Below the pieces are notes generated by a model. The model was not told the DNA's origin and did not search any database. It worked only from the letters and a program-made list of their open reading frames with translations. A DNA stretch of 64,000 nt from Streptomyces sp. MMG1121. Lineage in GTDB: Bacteria; Actinomycetota; Actinomycetes; Streptomycetales; Streptomycetaceae. The DNA lies in contig NZ_LGDV01000193.1 in assembly GCF_001280015.1 (NCBI RefSeq), forward strand, positions 1 through 64,000, written 5' to 3'. Positions 39,619-48,626 of the stretch are shown in pieces. The position numbers and the translations under genes were made by a program. Every line of letters starts with the position of its first letter. Position 1 is the stretch's first letter.

Positions 39619-40434
39619 ATGCGCCAGTACTCCGCCGACCTGACCCCGCCGTGGAAGAAGTCCCCGCCCGTGCCGGAGGTGGCGGCGGAGCCGGGTCTGG
39701 TGGTGGAGGAGCCCGGCAGCGGGTTCTGCGGGGCGGTGATCCGCTGCGAGGCGGGCGCGGTGACCCTGGAGGACCGGTTCGGCAAGCACCGCGTCTTCCC
39801 GCTGGAGCCAGGCGGCTTCCTGCTGGAGGGCAAGGTGGTCACCCTCGTACGGCCGTCGTCGGGTGGTCCGGCACGGCCCGCCCGCACCGCGTCCGGCTCG
39901 GTCGCCGTCCCCGGCGCCCGCGCCCGCGTGGCCCGCGCCGGCCGCATCTACGTCGAGGGCCGCCACGACGCCGAGCTGGTCGAGAAGGTCTGGGGCGACG
40001 ACCTGCGCATCGAGGGCGTGGTCGTGGAGTACCTGGAGGGCGTGGACGATCTCCCGGCGATCGTCGCGGAGTTCGGGCCCGGCCCGGACGCCCGGCTCGG
40101 TGTGCTCGTGGACCACCTGGTGCCGGGTACGAAGGAATGGCGGATCGCCGAGTCGGTGACGAGCGGGCACGCGCTGGTCGTCGGCCACCCGTACATCGAC
40201 ATCTGGGAGGCGGTGAAGCCCGCCGCACTGGGGATCGCCGGGTGGCCTCGGGTGCCGCACGGCCAGGACTGGAAGACGGGCGTGTGCCGCGCCCTTGGCT
40301 GGCCCTCGGACAACACCGGCGCGGTGTGGCAGGCGATCCTGAAGCGGGTGGGCTCCTACAAGGACCTGGAGCCGGAACTGCTGGGGCGGGTGGAGGAGTT
40401 GATCGACTTCGTCACGGGTGGCGGCGGGGTCTGA
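39619..40434 (+). CDS. DUF3097 family protein with Toprim-like motifs
   Basis: The 271-residue protein is of the actinobacterial DUF3097 type. After an N-terminal SH3-like barrel (residues 20-80), RIYVEGRHDAELVEKVWGDDLR and VVVEYLEGVDDLP resemble the Glu-containing strand and loop of Toprim domains, and LGVLVDHLVPGTKEWR the later Asp strand. That would imply a nucleic-acid enzyme like RNase M5 or primase, but this is inference. It lies 34 nt after the MBL gene, probably in one operon. Confidence 0.85.
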   Translation: MRQYSADLTPPWKKSPPVPEVAAEPGLVVEEPGSGFCGAVIRCEAGAVTLEDRFGKHRVFPLEPGGFLLEGKVVTLVRPSSGGPARPARTASGSVAVPGARARVARAGRIYVEGRHDAELVEKVWGDDLRIEGVVVEYLEGVDDLPAIVAEFGPGPDARLGVLVDHLVPGTKEWRIAESVTSGHALVVGHPYIDIWEAVKPAALGIAGWPRVPHGQDWKTGVCRALGWPSDNTGAVWQAILKRVGSYKDLEPELLGRVEELIDFVTGGGGV

Positions 40435-40645
40435 CGTCGGGGAAGGTTCCGAACTCGCTGGTGTCCGGTTCCAGCCCCGGACGCTGCGCCTTGAGTCCCT
40501 CGGGCGGCTCGAACCCCTCGAAGAACCTGGTCACCCCACGCTCGTCCACAGCCATCGTCTCCGTGGCCTCCACATCCGCCGCGTCCTGTCGGCGGCAGCC
40601 TGCGAACCAGGTCAGGGACCGAACCGGGGTTCCGGGGCGGTTCAC
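40412..40645 (-). CDS. Possible small protein, unknown function
   Basis: A 77-residue frame with high third-position GC fills the gap between DUF3097 and hemW; its last 23 bp overlap DUF3097 on the other strand. The product includes SLTWFAGCRRQDAADVEATETMAVDERGVTRFFEGFEPPEG. Its GTG at 40645 has no good ribosome site. An internal ATG (MAVDERGVTRFF, 47 residues) is preceded by GGAGG and GGAG. I recognise no family. Confidence 0.4.
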   Translation of the reverse strand: MNRPGTPVRSLTWFAGCRRQDAADVEATETMAVDERGVTRFFEGFEPPEGLKAQRPGLEPDTSEFGTFPDVRPRRHP

Positions 40646-40657
40646 TCGCCGCAGTGA

Positions 40658-41890
40658 TCAGTCCACCAGGTCCCGCACCACCGCATCCGCCAACAACCGC
40701 CCCCGCAGCGTCAGCACCGCCCGCCCGTCCTCATACGGACCCGCCTCCAGCAGCCCCTCCCCCCGCGCGCGCCGGGAAGCCGCCAGCCCCGCCTCCTTCA
40801 GGAGCGACAGCGGCACGCCCTCCCGCAGGCGCAGCTCCAGCAGGACGCGCTCGACCCGCCGGTCCTCCTCGGAGAGCAGTTCGCGCCCGGCCCCCGGTGA
40901 GCGGCCGGAGGCCAGGGCCGTCGCGTAGGCGCCGGGATGCTTGACGTTCCACCACCGCACCCCGCCCACGTGCGAGTGCGCCCCGGGGCCCGCGCCCCAC
41001 CAGTCGGCGCCGCGCCAGTACAGCTCGTTGTGCAGGCAGCGCCCCGCTTCCGAGGTGGCCCAGTTGGAGACCTCGTACCAGTCGAAGCCCGCCGCCGACA
41101 GCAGTTCCTCCGCGATCAGATAGCGGTCCGCGTGGACGTCGTCGTCGGTCATCGGGACCTCGCCCCGGCGGATGCGACGCGCGAGCCGGGTGCCCTCCTC
41201 GACGATCAGGGCGTACGCGGAGACGTGGTCGGGGCCCGCGCCCAGCGCCGCCTCCAGGGACGCCCGCCAGTCGTCGTCGCTCTCCCCCGGAGTGCCGTAG
41301 ATCAGGTCCAGGTTCACGTGCTCGAAGCCCGCCGCCCGCGCCTCCGTCACGCATGCCTCGGGGCGGCCCGGGGTGTGGGTCCGGTCCAGGATCTTCAACA
41401 CGTGCTGCTTCGCGCTCTGCATGCCGAAGGAGACGCGGTTGAAGCCGCCCTCGCGAAGGGTCGACAGGTACGCCGGGTCGACGGACTCCGGGTTCGCCTC
41501 CGTCGTCACCTCCGCGTCCGGCGCCAGGCCGAACTCGTCGCGGATCGCGCCCAGCATCCGTACCAGATCGTCGGCGGCCAGCAGCGTCGGCGTACCGCCC
41601 CCGACGAAGACCGTGCGGACCTCGCGCGGGTCGTCGCCGAGCACCTTGCGTGCCAGGCGGATCTCGTCCGTGAGCGTCTCGGCGTAGTTGTCGCGGGACG
41701 CCAGCACCCCGCCGGTGCCGCGCAGCTCGGTCGCGGTGTAGGTGTTGAAGTCGCAGTAGCCGCAGCGGGTCGCGCAGTACGGCACATGCAGATAGAAGCC
41801 GAGCGGGCGGTCGGCCGCCCCGGCGAGGGCGGACGCGGGCAGCGCGCCGTCGGCGGGGACGGGCTCGCCGTCGGGGAGTGCGGAAGGCAT
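40658..41890 (-). CDS. hemW: Radical SAM protein HemW (haem chaperone)
   Basis: From ATG 41890 the protein has 410 residues. The radical-SAM motif is CATRCGYCDF, followed by VFVGGGTPTLL and VSFGMQSA, with a C-terminal HemW winged-helix region from about residue 330. HemW inserts haem into respiratory proteins; older annotations call it coproporphyrinogen III oxidase. A GTG at 41908 would add 6 residues. Confidence 0.94.
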   Translation of the reverse strand: MPSALPDGEPVPADGALPASALAGAADRPLGFYLHVPYCATRCGYCDFNTYTATELRGTGGVLASRDNYAETLTDEIRLARKVLGDDPREVRTVFVGGGTPTLLAADDLVRMLGAIRDEFGLAPDAEVTTEANPESVDPAYLSTLREGGFNRVSFGMQSAKQHVLKILDRTHTPGRPEACVTEARAAGFEHVNLDLIYGTPGESDDDWRASLEAALGAGPDHVSAYALIVEEGTRLARRIRRGEVPMTDDDVHADRYLIAEELLSAAGFDWYEVSNWATSEAGRCLHNELYWRGADWWGAGPGAHSHVGGVRWWNVKHPGAYATALASGRSPGAGRELLSEEDRRVERVLLELRLREGVPLSLLKEAGLAASRRARGEGLLEAGPYEDGRAVLTLRGRLLADAVVRDLVD

Positions 41891-41916
41891 GTCCCCATTG
41901 TCCAGCACGCCGGGTG

Positions 41917-43743
41917 TTACTCGGCCTGGAGCACCAGCAGGGCCAGATCGTCCTCGGGCGGGCCGCCGCCGAAGTCGTGCACCAGGTGGCGGATCCTTTC
42001 AGCGATCAGCTCGGCGCTCAGGCCCGCACAGCCGGACAGGGCGCGGGCGAGCCCGTCGCCGTCGTCGAACTGGCGGGTTCCGCAGCGCCGCTCGGTCACC
42101 CCGTCGGTGACGCACAGCAGGCTGTCGCCGGGCCGCAGCTCCACTGTCTCGCTGGTGTACGTCTCGTCCTCGATCACGCCGAGCAGGGTCTGCGGGCGGG
42201 CCGCCGTACGCACCGTGGCGTCGGGGGCGAGGACGAGCGGCAGCGGGTGCCCGGCGGAGGCGAGGGTGCAGCGGACCCCGCCCTCGTGCGGCGTCAGCTC
42301 ACCGTAGAGCAGGGACAGGAAGCGGGTCTGCGGGCCGTCCCCGGATGCCATGGGCCGGCCGCCGACGGCGACCAGGGCGCGGGCGGCGGCGTCGGCGGCC
42401 TCGGTGGCGTCGTCCAGGAGGAGCTGGTTGAGGCGGTCGAGGACGTCGGCGACGCGGTAGCCCTCGCGGGCGAGGAGCCGTAGCCAGGGGCGGGCGAGAC
42501 CGATCACGACCGCCGCCTCCGGGCCCTTGCCCTGGACGTCGCCGACGGCGAAGCACCAGCGGCCGTCGCCCGCCGGGAACAGGTCGTAGAAGTCGCCGCT
42601 GGGGCCGCCCTTGTCGCACGGCTCGTACACGAGCGCGCTGCGCATCCCGGGGATCTCGGCGACCGCGCCGGGCAGCAGTCCGCGCTGCAGGACGGCGCTG
42701 ATGGTGGCCTGGCGGGCGTACTGGCGGGCCGCGCCGATGGCGAGGGCCACCCGGCGGCTCAGGTCCTCCACGAGCCCGGTGACCTCGTCGGGGAACCCGG
42801 CGGGCCCGCAGCGGCCGATGACCATCGTGCCGAGCGGCCGGCCGCCCGCGATCAGCCGGTAGGCCAGCGCGGTGCCCTCGGCGCCGCGCGCGCCGAGCGC
42901 GTCCCCGGGCCAGGGGTACGGCTCGGGGCCCGAGCGCAGCCCGTCGCGCGGGGCGGGCGGCTCCTTCTCCAGGACGCGGTGCAGGTCCTCCACGCGTCCC
43001 TCGCAGGTGTGCCAGACCCGGGCGGGCCCGCCGCCGGCGCCACCGCGCACGCTCGCCTCGTCCTCCAGCCACACCGCGCACCAGTCGGCGAGCCGGGGCA
43101 CGATGAGCTGGCCGGTCAGGGCGGTGACCAGGGTCTCGTCCAGCTGTCCGGCGAGCAGGTCGGAGGCCTCGGCGAGGAAGGACAGCGCGCCCCGGCCGAG
43201 CCAGTCCGCGTCGCCGTCGGCGCGGTGCGGCTGCGGGGCCAGGTCCTCGGCGACCTCCAGGGCGGGGCCGGGGGCCGGTCCGTCCGGCTCGTCGACGCCG
43301 CCCGGGGGCAGCCGCGCCCAGACGGTCTTGGCGCCGGGGCGGTAGGTGACGCCCCAGGACTCGGCGAGCGTGCTGACCAGCCGCAGGCCGCGCCCGTACT
43401 CGGGGGTCTCGTACGGCGCCTCGCCGCCGAGGGGATCGCGCGGGGCGCGCGAGGGATGCCGGTCGCGCACCTCCACGACGAGCGCGCCGGTCTCCTCCAG
43501 CCGCCAGTCGACCTCCACGTCCGTACCGGCGTGCACGACGGCGTTGGTGACCAGCTCGCTGACGACGGCCATGGCGTCGTCGACGAGCCGCGGCGCGACC
43601 TCCGGCACGTCGACCAGCGCGGCCCGCACCAGCGCCCGCGCGGACCCGGGCGCCAGCGGACTCCCGGGCAGCACGGCCCGCCCCCGCACCTCACGGAGCC
43701 GGGGCTCGCTGTCCCGCTGCGTCGGTATGGCCGCCATGTCCAT
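41917..43743 (-). CDS. SpoIIE-type PP2C phosphatase fused to an anti-sigma-factor kinase-like ATPase
   Basis: The 608-residue protein joins three modules. An HATPase_c domain (about 25-150: VVSELVTNAVVHAG, EYGRGLRLV) is of RsbW type. A GAF-like sensor spans about 180-350. A C-terminal SpoIIE/PP2C phosphatase (about 365-605) has SGDFYDLF, GDVQGKG, SAGHPLPL, CVTDGVTE and EDDLALLVL. Streptomycetes use such proteins for partner switching of sigma factors. No sigma or anti-anti-sigma gene is adjacent, so the partner is unknown. Confidence 0.92.
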   Translation of the reverse strand: MDMAAIPTQRDSEPRLREVRGRAVLPGSPLAPGSARALVRAALVDVPEVAPRLVDDAMAVVSELVTNAVVHAGTDVEVDWRLEETGALVVEVRDRHPSRAPRDPLGGEAPYETPEYGRGLRLVSTLAESWGVTYRPGAKTVWARLPPGGVDEPDGPAPGPALEVAEDLAPQPHRADGDADWLGRGALSFLAEASDLLAGQLDETLVTALTGQLIVPRLADWCAVWLEDEASVRGGAGGGPARVWHTCEGRVEDLHRVLEKEPPAPRDGLRSGPEPYPWPGDALGARGAEGTALAYRLIAGGRPLGTMVIGRCGPAGFPDEVTGLVEDLSRRVALAIGAARQYARQATISAVLQRGLLPGAVAEIPGMRSALVYEPCDKGGPSGDFYDLFPAGDGRWCFAVGDVQGKGPEAAVVIGLARPWLRLLAREGYRVADVLDRLNQLLLDDATEAADAAARALVAVGGRPMASGDGPQTRFLSLLYGELTPHEGGVRCTLASAGHPLPLVLAPDATVRTAARPQTLLGVIEDETYTSETVELRPGDSLLCVTDGVTERRCGTRQFDDGDGLARALSGCAGLSAELIAERIRHLVHDFGGGPPEDDLALLVLQAE

Positions 43744-43858
43744 GCGGCCAGGGTGACAGACAGGGGGTGTACGAAAGCGGTGAGTTACCGAAGTGGCCAG
43801 AAGACGGCAGCTTTTGAACGCCCGTGACTGGCGACGGGGCGCGGGGCCGAACCGCCCC

Positions 43859-45733
43859 TCACTTCTCCCTCGCCCCGGCGTACATCTCGTCGATGAGGTG
43901 CTTGTACTCCCGCTCCACCACCGGCCGCTTCAGCTTCAGGCTGGGCGTGATCTCCCCGTGCTCCACGTCGAGATCCCTGGGCAGCAGCCGGAACTTCTTG
44001 ATCGTCTGCCACTTCTGGAGCCCGGCGTTGAGCTGCTGGACGTACCCGTCGACCATCTCGACCGTCTGCGGCGCGGCCACGACGTCGGCGTACGACCTGC
44101 CCTCCAGCCCGTTCTCCTTGGCCCAGTCGAGGATCGTGGGCTCGTCCAGCGCGATGAGGGCGGTGCAGTAGTTCCGGTCGGCGCCGTGCACCAGGATGTT
44201 GGAGACGTACGGGCACACCCCCTTGAACTGGCCCTCGACCTCGGCCGGGGCGACGTACTTGCCGCCGGAGGTCTTGATGAGGTCCTTCTTGCGGTCGGTG
44301 ATGCGCAGATAGCCGTCGGGCGACAGCTCGCCGATGTCCCCGGTGTGGAACCAGCCGTCGGACTCCAGCACCTCGACGGTCTTGTCGGGCAGCCCGTGGT
44401 AGCCCTGCATGATGCCGGGGCCGCGCAGCAGGATCTCGCCGTCGTCGGCGATGCGCACCTCCGTGCCGGGCAGCGGCTTGCCGACCGTGCCGGTGCGGTA
44501 GGCCTCGCCAGGGTTGACGAAGGAGGCCGCGGAGGACTCGGTGAGGCCGTAGCCCTCCAGGATGTGGATGCCGGCGCCGGCGAAGAAGTAGCCGATCTCC
44601 GGCGCGAGCGCGGAGGCGCCGGAGACACAGGCGCGCAGCCGGCCGCCGAAGGCCTCGCGGAGCTTGGCGTAGACGAGGGTGTCGGCGACCTTGTGCTTGG
44701 CGGCGAGACCGAAGGGCACGGAGGCGGTGCCGGTGCGCCGGAAGTTGTCCTGGCTGGCCTTGGCGTACTCGCGCGAGACGTCCGCGGCCCACTGGAAGAT
44801 CTTGTACTTGGCCGGGCCGCCCTCGCGGGCCTTGGCCGCTACGCCGTTGTAGACCTTCTCGAAGATGCGGGGCACGGCCGCCATGTACGTCGGCTGCACC
44901 ACCGGAAGGTTCTCGATGATCTTGTCGACGCGGCCGTCGACGGCGGTGACGTGCCCGACCTCGATCTGTCCGGAGGTGAGCACCTTGCCGAAGACGTGCG
45001 CGAGGGGCAGCCACAGGTACTGCACGTCGTCGATGGTGACCAGGCCGGTCGCGGCGATGGCCTTCGCCATGTACGCCCAGTTGTCGTGCGGCAGGCGCAC
45101 ACCCTTGGGGCGGCCGGTGGTGCCGGAGGTGTAGATGAGGGTGGCGAGCTGGTCCTTGGTGATCGCGCCGACCCGCTCCTCGATCAGCTCCGGGTGCTTC
45201 TCCAGGTGGGCGGCGCCGCGCAGCTCCAGCTCGGCGAGGGTGGTCACGAAGTCGTCCGTCGCGACACCGGCCGGGTCGATGACGACGACCTTGGTCAGGT
45301 CGGGCAGCTCGGCGCGCCTCGCGACCGCCTTGGCGGCCTGGGCGGCGTCCTCGGCGATCAGCACCCGGCTCTCGGAGTCGGAGAGGATGAACGCCGACTC
45401 GTCGGCGTTGGTCTGCGGGTAGATGGTGGTCGTCGCACCGCCGGCGCACATGATGCCGAGGTCGGCGAGGATCCACTCGGCGCGGGTGGAGGAGGCGAGC
45501 GCCACGCGCTGCTCGGGCTCCAGGCCCAGTTCGATGAGGCCGGCCGCGATCGCGTACACCCGCTCGGCCGCCTGTGCCCAGCTCAGCGACTTCCACTCGT
45601 CGGGGCCCTGGCCCGAGGCCGGCGGCACCGGATAGCGGTAGGCCTCGGCGTCCGGTGTGGCCGCCACGCGCTCCAGGAAGAGGGCCGCCACGGACGGCGG
45701 ACGGTTCTCGATCAGGGTCTGTGTGTCGCTCAC
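43859..45733 (-). CDS. Long-chain fatty acid-CoA ligase / AMP-dependent synthetase
   Basis: GTG 45733 has GGAGG 6 nt upstream and gives 624 residues. The ANL superfamily motifs are LIYTSGTTGRPKGVRLPH (A3), EGYGLTESSAASFVN (A5), GWFHTGDIG (A7) and ITDRKKDLIKTSGGKYVAPAEVE (A8). Eukaryote-like FACS features suggest long-chain fatty acyl activation with ATP and CoA. A palindrome ACTCGCGAGT about 94 nt upstream may be a TetR-type operator. Confidence 0.93.
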   Translation of the reverse strand: MSDTQTLIENRPPSVAALFLERVAATPDAEAYRYPVPPASGQGPDEWKSLSWAQAAERVYAIAAGLIELGLEPEQRVALASSTRAEWILADLGIMCAGGATTTIYPQTNADESAFILSDSESRVLIAEDAAQAAKAVARRAELPDLTKVVVIDPAGVATDDFVTTLAELELRGAAHLEKHPELIEERVGAITKDQLATLIYTSGTTGRPKGVRLPHDNWAYMAKAIAATGLVTIDDVQYLWLPLAHVFGKVLTSGQIEVGHVTAVDGRVDKIIENLPVVQPTYMAAVPRIFEKVYNGVAAKAREGGPAKYKIFQWAADVSREYAKASQDNFRRTGTASVPFGLAAKHKVADTLVYAKLREAFGGRLRACVSGASALAPEIGYFFAGAGIHILEGYGLTESSAASFVNPGEAYRTGTVGKPLPGTEVRIADDGEILLRGPGIMQGYHGLPDKTVEVLESDGWFHTGDIGELSPDGYLRITDRKKDLIKTSGGKYVAPAEVEGQFKGVCPYVSNILVHGADRNYCTALIALDEPTILDWAKENGLEGRSYADVVAAPQTVEMVDGYVQQLNAGLQKWQTIKKFRLLPRDLDVEHGEITPSLKLKRPVVEREYKHLIDEMYAGAREK

Positions 45734-45800
45734 GACATCCTCCGGGGCCCGCGACGGTGCGGCTGGCTCAGTGCGGCTGGGTCTACTCACGGGTGGGGGT

Positions 45801-45836
45801 CCGCGCGGTGATCGCGCGGTTGTTTAACTCGCGAGT
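45801..45836. promoter_or_regulatory. Palindromes upstream of the acyl-CoA ligase gene
   Basis: ACTCGCGAGT at 45827-45836 is a perfect 10-bp palindrome in an AT-flanked context (TTTAACTCGCGAGTAACT), typical of a TetR-family operator. CCGCGCG (45801-45807) and CGCGCGG (45813-45819) form a second 7-bp inverted repeat nearer the gene. Regulation by a fatty-acid-responsive repressor is inferred. Confidence 0.45.
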
Positions 45837-46016
45837 AACTATCGAGCAGGGATCAGAGTAAGCCGCGACCGGCCGCTGCGTAAGGGGCATCGGCCTGTCT
45901 GTTTCCCCGCCTGCTCCACGCAGAGCGACGTTACGCACGCGTAGGGGCCCGTCGCGCTTTCGTACGACGAGCCCCGTCATGCCCGGTTTGCGGACACGCC
46001 CCACTGTTACCAGTGG

Positions 46017-47891
46017 TTACTTCTTGCCCTTGCCCGACCCCGCGCTGTCATCGCTGGACAGGACCGCGATGAAGGCCTCCTGCGGAACCTCCACGGAACC
46101 CACCATCTTCATCCGCTTCTTGCCTTCCTTCTGCTTCTCCAGCAGCTTCCGCTTACGGGAGATGTCACCGCCGTAGCACTTGGCGAGGACGTCCTTGCGG
46201 ATGGCGCGGATGGTCTCGCGGGCGATGACCCGGGAGCCGATGGCGGCCTGGATCGGCACCTCGAACGCCTGCCGCGGGATGAGTTCGCGCAGCTTGGCGA
46301 CGAGCCGCACCCCGTACGCGTACGCGGCGTCCTTGTGGGTGATCGCCGAGAAGGCGTCCACCTTGTCGCCGTGCAGCAGGATGTCGACCTTGACCAGGCT
46401 GGAGGTCTGCTCGCCGGTGGGCTCGTAGTCCAGCGACGCGTAACCGCGCGTCTTCGACTTCAGCTGGTCGAAGAAGTCGAAGACGATCTCGGCGAGCGGC
46501 AGGGTGTAGCGGATCTCGACCCGGTCCTCGGAGAGGTAGTCCATGCCGAGCAGCGTGCCGCGCCGGGTCTGGCACAGCTCCATGATCGAGCCGATGAACT
46601 CGGTCGGCGCGAGGATGGTGGCCCGCACGACCGGCTCGTACACCTCGTTGATCTTGCCTTCGGGGAACTCGCTCGGGTTGGTGACGACGTGCTCGCTGCC
46701 GTCCTCCATGACCACCCGGTAGACCACGTTCGGCGCGGTGGCGATGAGATCGAGGCCGAACTCGCGCTCCAGCCGCTCCCGGATCACGTCCAGGTGCAGC
46801 AGACCGAGGAAACCGACGCGGAAGCCGAAGCCGAGGGCCGCGGAGGTCTCCGGCTCGTAGACGAGGGCGGCGTCGTTGAGCTGGAGCTTGTCCAGGGCCT
46901 CGCGCAGCTCGGGGTAGTCGGAGCCGTCGAGCGGATACAGACCCGAGAAGACCATGGGCTTCGGGTCCTTGTAGCCGCCGAGCGCCTCCGTGGCGCCCTT
47001 GTGCTGGCTGGTGACGGTGTCACCGACCTTGGACTGGCGGACGTCCTTCACGCCGGTGATGAGGTAGCCCACCTCGCCGACGCCGAGGCCGTCGGCCGGC
47101 AGCATCTCGGGCGAGCTGACACCGATCTCCAGCAGCTCGTGCGTGGCGCCGGTGGACATCATCTTGATGCGCTCGCGCTTGTTGAGCTGGCCGTCGATGA
47201 CACGGACGTACGTCACGACACCGCGGTAGGAGTCGTAGACCGAGTCGAAGATCATCGCGCGGGCGGGCGCGTCGGCGACGCCGACCGGGGCCGGGATCTC
47301 CTTGACGACCTTGTCCAGCAGCGCGTCGACGCCGAGTCCGGTCTTGGCGGAGACCTTCAGCACGTCGGACGGGTCGCACCCGACGAGGTTCGCCAGCTCC
47401 TCGGCGAACTTCTCCGGCTGGGCGGCCGGCAGGTCGATCTTGTTCAGCACGGGGATGATCGTGAGGTCGTTCTCCATCGCCAGGTAGAGGTTGGCGAGGG
47501 TCTGCGCCTCGATGCCCTGGGCGGCGTCGACGAGGAGGACGGTCCCCTCACAGGCGGCCAGCGACCGCGAGACCTCGTAGGTGAAGTCGACGTGCCCCGG
47601 GGTGTCGATCATGTTGAGGATGTGGGTCGTGCCCTGGTCGGGGCCCTCGGTGGGGGCCCAGGGCAGACGCACCGCCTGGGACTTGATCGTGATGCCGCGC
47701 TCGCGCTCGATGTCCATCCGGTCGAGGTACTGAGCACGCATCTGCCGCTGCTCGACCACCCCGGTCAGCTGGAGCATCCGGTCGGCGAGCGTGGACTTGC
47801 CGTGGTCGATGTGCGCGATGATGCAGAAATTGCGGATCAGCGCCGGGGCGGTACGGCTCGGCTCGGGCACATGGTTAGGGGTCGCGGGCAC
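46017..47891 (-). CDS. lepA: Elongation factor 4 (LepA)
   Basis: The 624-residue GTPase starts from GTG 47891 (AGGA about 8 nt upstream). Motifs include [14 protein letters not shown] (G1), RGITIKSQ (G2), DTPGHVDF (G3), NKIDLP (G4) and the LepA-specific C-terminal domain ending near [16 protein letters not shown]. It acts on stalled ribosomes by back-translocation and in subunit assembly. It is divergent from rpsT, the usual actinobacterial arrangement. Confidence 0.97.
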   Translation of the reverse strand: MPATPNHVPEPSRTAPALIRNFCIIAHIDHGKSTLADRMLQLTGVVEQRQMRAQYLDRMDIERERGITIKSQAVRLPWAPTEGPDQGTTHILNMIDTPGHVDFTYEVSRSLAACEGTVLLVDAAQGIEAQTLANLYLAMENDLTIIPVLNKIDLPAAQPEKFAEELANLVGCDPSDVLKVSAKTGLGVDALLDKVVKEIPAPVGVADAPARAMIFDSVYDSYRGVVTYVRVIDGQLNKRERIKMMSTGATHELLEIGVSSPEMLPADGLGVGEVGYLITGVKDVRQSKVGDTVTSQHKGATEALGGYKDPKPMVFSGLYPLDGSDYPELREALDKLQLNDAALVYEPETSAALGFGFRVGFLGLLHLDVIRERLEREFGLDLIATAPNVVYRVVMEDGSEHVVTNPSEFPEGKINEVYEPVVRATILAPTEFIGSIMELCQTRRGTLLGMDYLSEDRVEIRYTLPLAEIVFDFFDQLKSKTRGYASLDYEPTGEQTSSLVKVDILLHGDKVDAFSAITHKDAAYAYGVRLVAKLRELIPRQAFEVPIQAAIGSRVIARETIRAIRKDVLAKCYGGDISRKRKLLEKQKEGKKRMKMVGSVEVPQEAFIAVLSSDDSAGSGKGKK

Positions 47892-47980
47892 GCAGGGTCC
47901 TGTCTCTTGAGGCGCCTTATGCCTCGGGTCGGATCGATACGTAGTCTCCATGGTCCCACGCGGAGGGACCGAGGACCGTT

Positions 47981-48010
47981 TTGGGCCGCCCCGGGGACCG
48001 CTGGTAGTGT
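47981..48010 (+). promoter_or_regulatory. Promoter of rpsT
   Basis: TTGGGC (47981-47986), an 18-nt spacer and TAGTGT (48005-48010) fit a housekeeping promoter. The start would be near 48017. The 5' untranslated region then carries inverted repeats TGCCTCA (48020-48026) and TGAGGCA (48040-48046), a leader hairpin that might bear on autoregulation. Confidence 0.65.
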
Positions 48011-48117
48011 GGATGGCTGTGCCTCATGCCCTCTCAGCGTGAGGCATGTCCGAGAAATTTTGGATCACCGGTACGGGACCCGAGCGGCCCCGCACCTGAA
48101 CCTGAAAAGGCTCCTTC

Positions 48118-48384
48118 GTGGCGAACATCAAGTCCCAGATCAAGCGGATCAAGACCAACGAGAAGGCTCGGCTGCGCAACAAGGCCGTCAAGTCCTCCCT
48201 CAAGACCGCGATCCGCAAGGCCCGTGAGGCCGCTGCCGCGGGTGACCTCGAGAAGGCCACCGAGCTGCAGCGCGCTGCCGCGCGTGCGCTCGACAAGGCC
48301 GTCTCCAAGGGCGTCATCCACCAGAACCAGGCCGCCAACAAGAAGTCGGCGCTTGCTTCCAAGGTCGCGTCCCTCAAGGGCTGA
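48118..48384 (+). CDS. rpsT: 30S ribosomal protein S20
   Basis: The 88-residue, Lys/Arg/Ala-rich helical protein matches bS20: [35 protein letters not shown]. It binds the 5' domain of 16S rRNA early in assembly. GTG 48118 has AAAAGG about 9 nt upstream. It is monocistronic, followed by a stem-loop. Confidence 0.98.
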   Translation: MANIKSQIKRIKTNEKARLRNKAVKSSLKTAIRKAREAAAAGDLEKATELQRAAARALDKAVSKGVIHQNQAANKKSALASKVASLKG

Positions 48385-48404
48385 GCTTTCCTTCTGATCT
48401 GACC

Positions 48405-48451
48405 GCCGGATGGACCCAGAGCGGGCCCTCTCTCATCCGCTCCCGTCCGGC
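48405..48451 (+). terminator. rpsT terminator stem-loop
   Basis: GCCGGA (48405-48410) pairs with TCCGGC (48446-48451), and internally GAGCGG (48419-48424) with CCGCTC (48437-48442), giving a two-step stem 20 nt after the rpsT stop. No T run follows, as is common in streptomycetes. Confidence 0.6.
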
Positions 48452-48577
48452 ACCCCCGAGCCTGTACGCGGCCTGCGTTCGCCACGCGGGTACGGGCTCA
48501 TCAGCTTGAACCGGAACCCCGGCACCTTTCCCTTCCCCAGGGTGGTGGCGGGGTTCTTGGTTGGGCTTCCGCCTTAT

Positions 48578-48618
48578 CCCGCCCGCTGGTGAGCGGGCGG
48601 GGGCTGCGGCACAGCCCC
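48578..48618. terminator. Tandem hairpins between rpsT and holA, probably bidirectional
   Basis: CCCGCCCGCT (48578-48587) and AGCGGGCGGG (48592-48601) form a perfect 10-bp stem with a GGTG loop. Directly beside it, GGGGCTG (48600-48606) and CAGCCCC (48612-48618) form a second stem. They lie just beyond the holA stop and could end transcripts from either side. Confidence 0.75.
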
Positions 48619-48626
48619 GGGGACAG

